Origin: Bradyrhizobium manausense
GTDB taxonomy: Bacteria > Pseudomonadota > Alphaproteobacteria > Rhizobiales > Xanthobacteraceae
Length of the DNA stretch: 64,000 nt
Reading direction: 5' to 3'
Assembly (NCBI RefSeq): GCF_018129685.1
Contig: NZ_JAFCLG010000014.1
Coordinates: 62,001-126,000, forward strand
Shown: positions 61,850 to 64,000 of the stretch, in pieces
Layout of the letters: every line of letters begins with the position of its first letter
Numbering within the stretch: the stretch's first letter is position 1
Notes under the pieces: generated by a model
Told to the model about the DNA's origin: nothing
The model's database searches: none
Seen by the model: only the letters and a program-made list of their open reading frames with translations
Program-made: the position numbers and the translations under genes

Positions 61850-62134
61850 ATGCCCCGACGTTTCCGTTCCATCGTGTCCCTGCTCGCGCTCGCCGCGGAG
61901 CTGGCTGGATGCGGCACAGTCAACGAAAAGCTCTCGGCAGGCATGGGTGACTACGTCCCGCAATGGGCCGGCGGCCTGCCACCCGACGCCCCGCCCCGGC
62001 CGGGCACGCCGCAATACGATGCCTACATGAAGGAACGCGAGCGCAAGCGGCTGATGCCAGCGGCCGATCGCGAAAAGGAAGAGCAGGCGCAGAAGGGCAC
62101 GGCCGGGTCGACCTCGGGCGACGCGGTGCGTTGA
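61850..62134 (+). CDS. Small lipoprotein, unknown function
   Basis: From ATG 61850 the product has 94 residues. The N-terminal hydrophobic stretch ends in a lipobox, LAGCG, so the Cys should be lipidated and the protein membrane-anchored. The mature part is Pro-rich and then highly charged (YDAYMKERERKRLMPAADRE). An upstream in-frame ATG at 61775 would bury the signal. No family is recognised. Confidence 0.7.
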   Translation: MPRRFRSIVSLLALAAELAGCGTVNEKLSAGMGDYVPQWAGGLPPDAPPRPGTPQYDAYMKERERKRLMPAADREKEEQAQKGTAGSTSGDAVR

Positions 62135-62138
62135 AGCG

Positions 62139-62204
62139 GCGAATGGCGAATTGGGAGTAGCGAATAGCAAGAACTCCACTCGCTCCTCGCCACCCACCAT
62201 TCGC
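62139..62204. repeat. Imperfect inverted repeat between the lipoprotein gene and purU
   Basis: GCGAATGG at 62139-62146 is inverted as CCATTCGC at 62197-62204, with repeated GCGAAT motifs between. It is of the dispersed palindrome type and touches the purU stop codon. Confidence 0.55.
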
Positions 62205-63067
62205 TAATCCATGAACACCACGGTCTTGCGGCCATTGAGGATGACGCGATCGTCGAGATGATAGCGGATCGCGCGTGCCAGCACGCGGCGCTCGATGTCG
62301 CGGCCCTTGCGAACCAGATCCTCGGGCGTGTCGCGATGGCTGATACGCTCGACGTCCTGGTCGATGATCGGACCTTCGTCGAGATCGCGCGTGACGTAGT
62401 GGGCAGTCGCGCCGATCAGCTTCACGCCGCGCTCGTGGGCCTGGTGATAGGGTTTTGCGCCCTTGAAGCCCGGCAGGAACGAGTGATGGATGTTGATGCA
62501 GCGGCCCGAGAGTTTTGCCGACAGATCATCCGACAGGATCTGCATGTAGCGGGCCAGCACGACGAGATCGGTGCCGGTCTTGGCGACGAGATCGAGGATC
62601 TGCGTCTCCTGCTCGCGCTTGGTCTCCTTGGTCACTGGCAGATAATGGAACGGGATGCTGCCGAAATCGAGCCCCTCATAGACCTCGCGCGGGTGGTTCG
62701 AGACGATCGCGGTGAGCATCATCGGCAGTTCGCCGGTGCGCCAGCGATAGAGGATATCGACCAGGCAGTGGTCGGATTTCGACACCAGCAGCATCACCTT
62801 GCGATGCGCGGCACGGTCGCGCATCTGCCACTCCATGCCGAAACGCTCCGCGATTGCCGCAAAGCCGGTCTGGAGCGCGGCCAGTTCCACGGCCAGGTCG
62901 GCCGCGGTGAACACCACGCGCATGAAGAACTTCTTGGTCTCGACGTCGTCGAACTGCTGGGCGTCGAGAATGTTCTGTCCGGAATTCGCCAGGAAGGTCG
63001 ACACGGCCGAGACGATGCCGGGGCGATCCGGACAGGACAGGGTCAGAACATATTGATGATCGGGCAT
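62204..63067 (-). CDS. purU: Formyltetrahydrofolate deformylase
   Basis: The 287-residue enzyme has an N-terminal ACT domain (YVLTLSCPDRPGIVSAVS) and a C-terminal formyltransferase fold with INIHHSFLPGFKGAKPYHQA and GATAHYVTRDLDEGPII, where His and Asp are catalytic. It releases formate from 10-formyl-THF and so balances one-carbon pools. MPDHQYVL at 63067 is the natural start. It is monocistronic and divergent from the hemD-like gene. Confidence 0.95.
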   Translation of the reverse strand: MPDHQYVLTLSCPDRPGIVSAVSTFLANSGQNILDAQQFDDVETKKFFMRVVFTAADLAVELAALQTGFAAIAERFGMEWQMRDRAAHRKVMLLVSKSDHCLVDILYRWRTGELPMMLTAIVSNHPREVYEGLDFGSIPFHYLPVTKETKREQETQILDLVAKTGTDLVVLARYMQILSDDLSAKLSGRCINIHHSFLPGFKGAKPYHQAHERGVKLIGATAHYVTRDLDEGPIIDQDVERISHRDTPEDLVRKGRDIERRVLARAIRYHLDDRVILNGRKTVVFMD

Positions 63068-63226
63068 GACTGGTGAAGAGATGGCTCTTGAGGAAGGTTC
63101 ATGCAGGGCTTGCAGGACGCCCCGCGCGTTGCGCCTTGCTCTAGCATCACGCCTCACTTGCGCCAATCCCGACGACGGAGTCAGGATGAATGGACCATTG
63201 CGAATTTGACTGATCGGAGCACGCCC

Positions 63227-64000
63227 ATGGCCGACCGCTTGAACGGCACCCGCATCCTGATCCTGGAGACCCGCGAGGAGGCGCAGTTTTCAAAGCTCCT
63301 GGCCGAGCAAGGCGCCGAGGTCGTGCATTGCCCGATGTTCACGATCCAGGATGCGCCAGACCCCGCCCCGGTGGAGGCCTGGATCCGGCGCGCCATCGAC
63401 AAGCCGTTCGACGACCTTGTGCTGATGACCGGCGAAGGTCTGCGGCGGATCATGAAGCTCGCGCGCACGCGTGGGCTCGACCAGGCTTTGGTCGCGGCGC
63501 TGGGCAAATCGCGAAAATTCACCCGCGGCCCGAAGCCCGGCAAGGCGCTCCGCGAAATCTCGCTCGAGGCGCAGCAGACCACGGAGAAGCCGACCACCGA
63601 GGGCGTGATCGAGATGCTGGGCAAACTTGATTTGAAGGGGCATCGTCTCGGCCTCCAGCTCTATCCTGACAAGGACCACAGCGCGCTGACCGGCGCGCTA
63701 TCGGCGCAAGGCGCCGAGGTCGATACGGTGCTGCCTTATGTCTATGACTCAAAGGCGGCGGACGCCAACATCGTCGCCGCCATCGACGACATGGCTGAGG
63801 GACGAATCGATTCAATCGCGCTCACGAATCTCGGCCAGGTCCGCCGGCTGGTCGAGGCCGCCAAAGCACATGGCAGCGAAGCAAAGCTGCGCGCGGGATT
63901 CGAGCGGACACTGATCGCCTCGGTAGGACCGGCCGTGTCCGGCGAGCTCGCCGCGCACGGCCTGCGCACCGACATCTCGCCTGCAGATGAAGCCTATTTC
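63227..64000 (+). CDS. hemD: Uroporphyrinogen-III synthase-like protein, 3' truncated
   Basis: The frame runs open from ATG 63227, with GGAG upstream, to the right edge; 258 codons are visible. It begins MADRLNGTRILILETREEAQ and contains the HemD-type segments DDLVLMTGEGLRRIM, GLQLYPDKDHSALTGAL and SVGPAVSGELAAHGL. HemD closes the tetrapyrrole ring in haem, sirohaem and cobalamin synthesis. Relatives fused to regulatory domains exist, and the C-terminus is not visible, so such a fusion cannot be excluded. Confidence 0.85.
   Translation, partial: MADRLNGTRILILETREEAQFSKLLAEQGAEVVHCPMFTIQDAPDPAPVEAWIRRAIDKPFDDLVLMTGEGLRRIMKLARTRGLDQALVAALGKSRKFTRGPKPGKALREISLEAQQTTEKPTTEGVIEMLGKLDLKGHRLGLQLYPDKDHSALTGALSAQGAEVDTVLPYVYDSKAADANIVAAIDDMAEGRIDSIALTNLGQVRRLVEAAKAHGSEAKLRAGFERTLIASVGPAVSGELAAHGLRTDISPADEAYF

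Overview
The window is one stretch of a high-GC alphaproteobacterial chromosome, most probably Bradyrhizobium or a close relative in the Nitrobacteraceae. The evidence is indirect: the codon and GC bias, the many short GC-rich palindromes between genes (GCGAAGCG-core and CCGGGAT-type hairpins), the type of lipopolysaccharide (LPS) genes, and small DUF1127, stand-alone RAM-domain and CHRD proteins. No rRNA, tRNA, CRISPR array, prophage or intact insertion sequence is visible. Both ends cut through genes: a hybrid histidine kinase on the left and a hemD-like gene on the right.

Layout. 1-9 kb is mixed housekeeping and redox: kinase, RAM-domain protein, di-haem cytochrome c, CHRD protein, a Cys/Met-metabolism PLP enzyme, cytochrome c556, a lone molybdopterin-binding hydroxylase large subunit, and a DUF1127 protein behind a leader-like segment. 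9-27 kb is a cell-envelope locus: murJ; a dehydrogenase/aminotransferase pair that may make the diamino sugar of lipid A; manC and a UDP-glucuronate epimerase; a polyprenyl-phosphate sugar-1-phosphate transferase; and a tightly packed minus-strand operon, hldD-hldE-waaL-capD type dehydratase-glycosyltransferase-reductase. Divergent waaF follows. Together these can make ADP-heptose, attach heptose to the core, make and load a 6-deoxy amino sugar that primes O-antigen, and ligate O-antigen. Four short tandem repeats, all with units that are multiples of three, lie in or beside these genes.

27-33 kb holds an EAL protein, a fasciclin protein with a decayed 3' copy nearby, folE, a patch of gene relics, and a divergent ubiG-DUF2256 / membrane protein-DUF3429 group. 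33-38 kb has a core glycosyltransferase, galE, an MsbA-like exporter and an FAH-family hydrolase. 38-47 kb has an NTF2-like protein, tungstate transporter genes tupB-tupA without an ATPase gene, an LpxO-like hydroxylase, a LysR regulator divergent from an SDR-tautomerase-MFS operon, and a Baeyer-Villiger type monooxygenase.

47-52 kb is an S-adenosylmethionine (SAM) cycle block, ahcY and metK, led by an HTH-methyltransferase fusion that is a plausible SAM-linked regulator. 52-55 kb is a caspase-like protein, DUF2167 protein and site-2 protease group. 55-61 kb is a liv-type ABC transporter operon ending in a MetE-family gene. 61-64 kb has a promoter-like region with palindromes, a small lipoprotein, purU and hemD.
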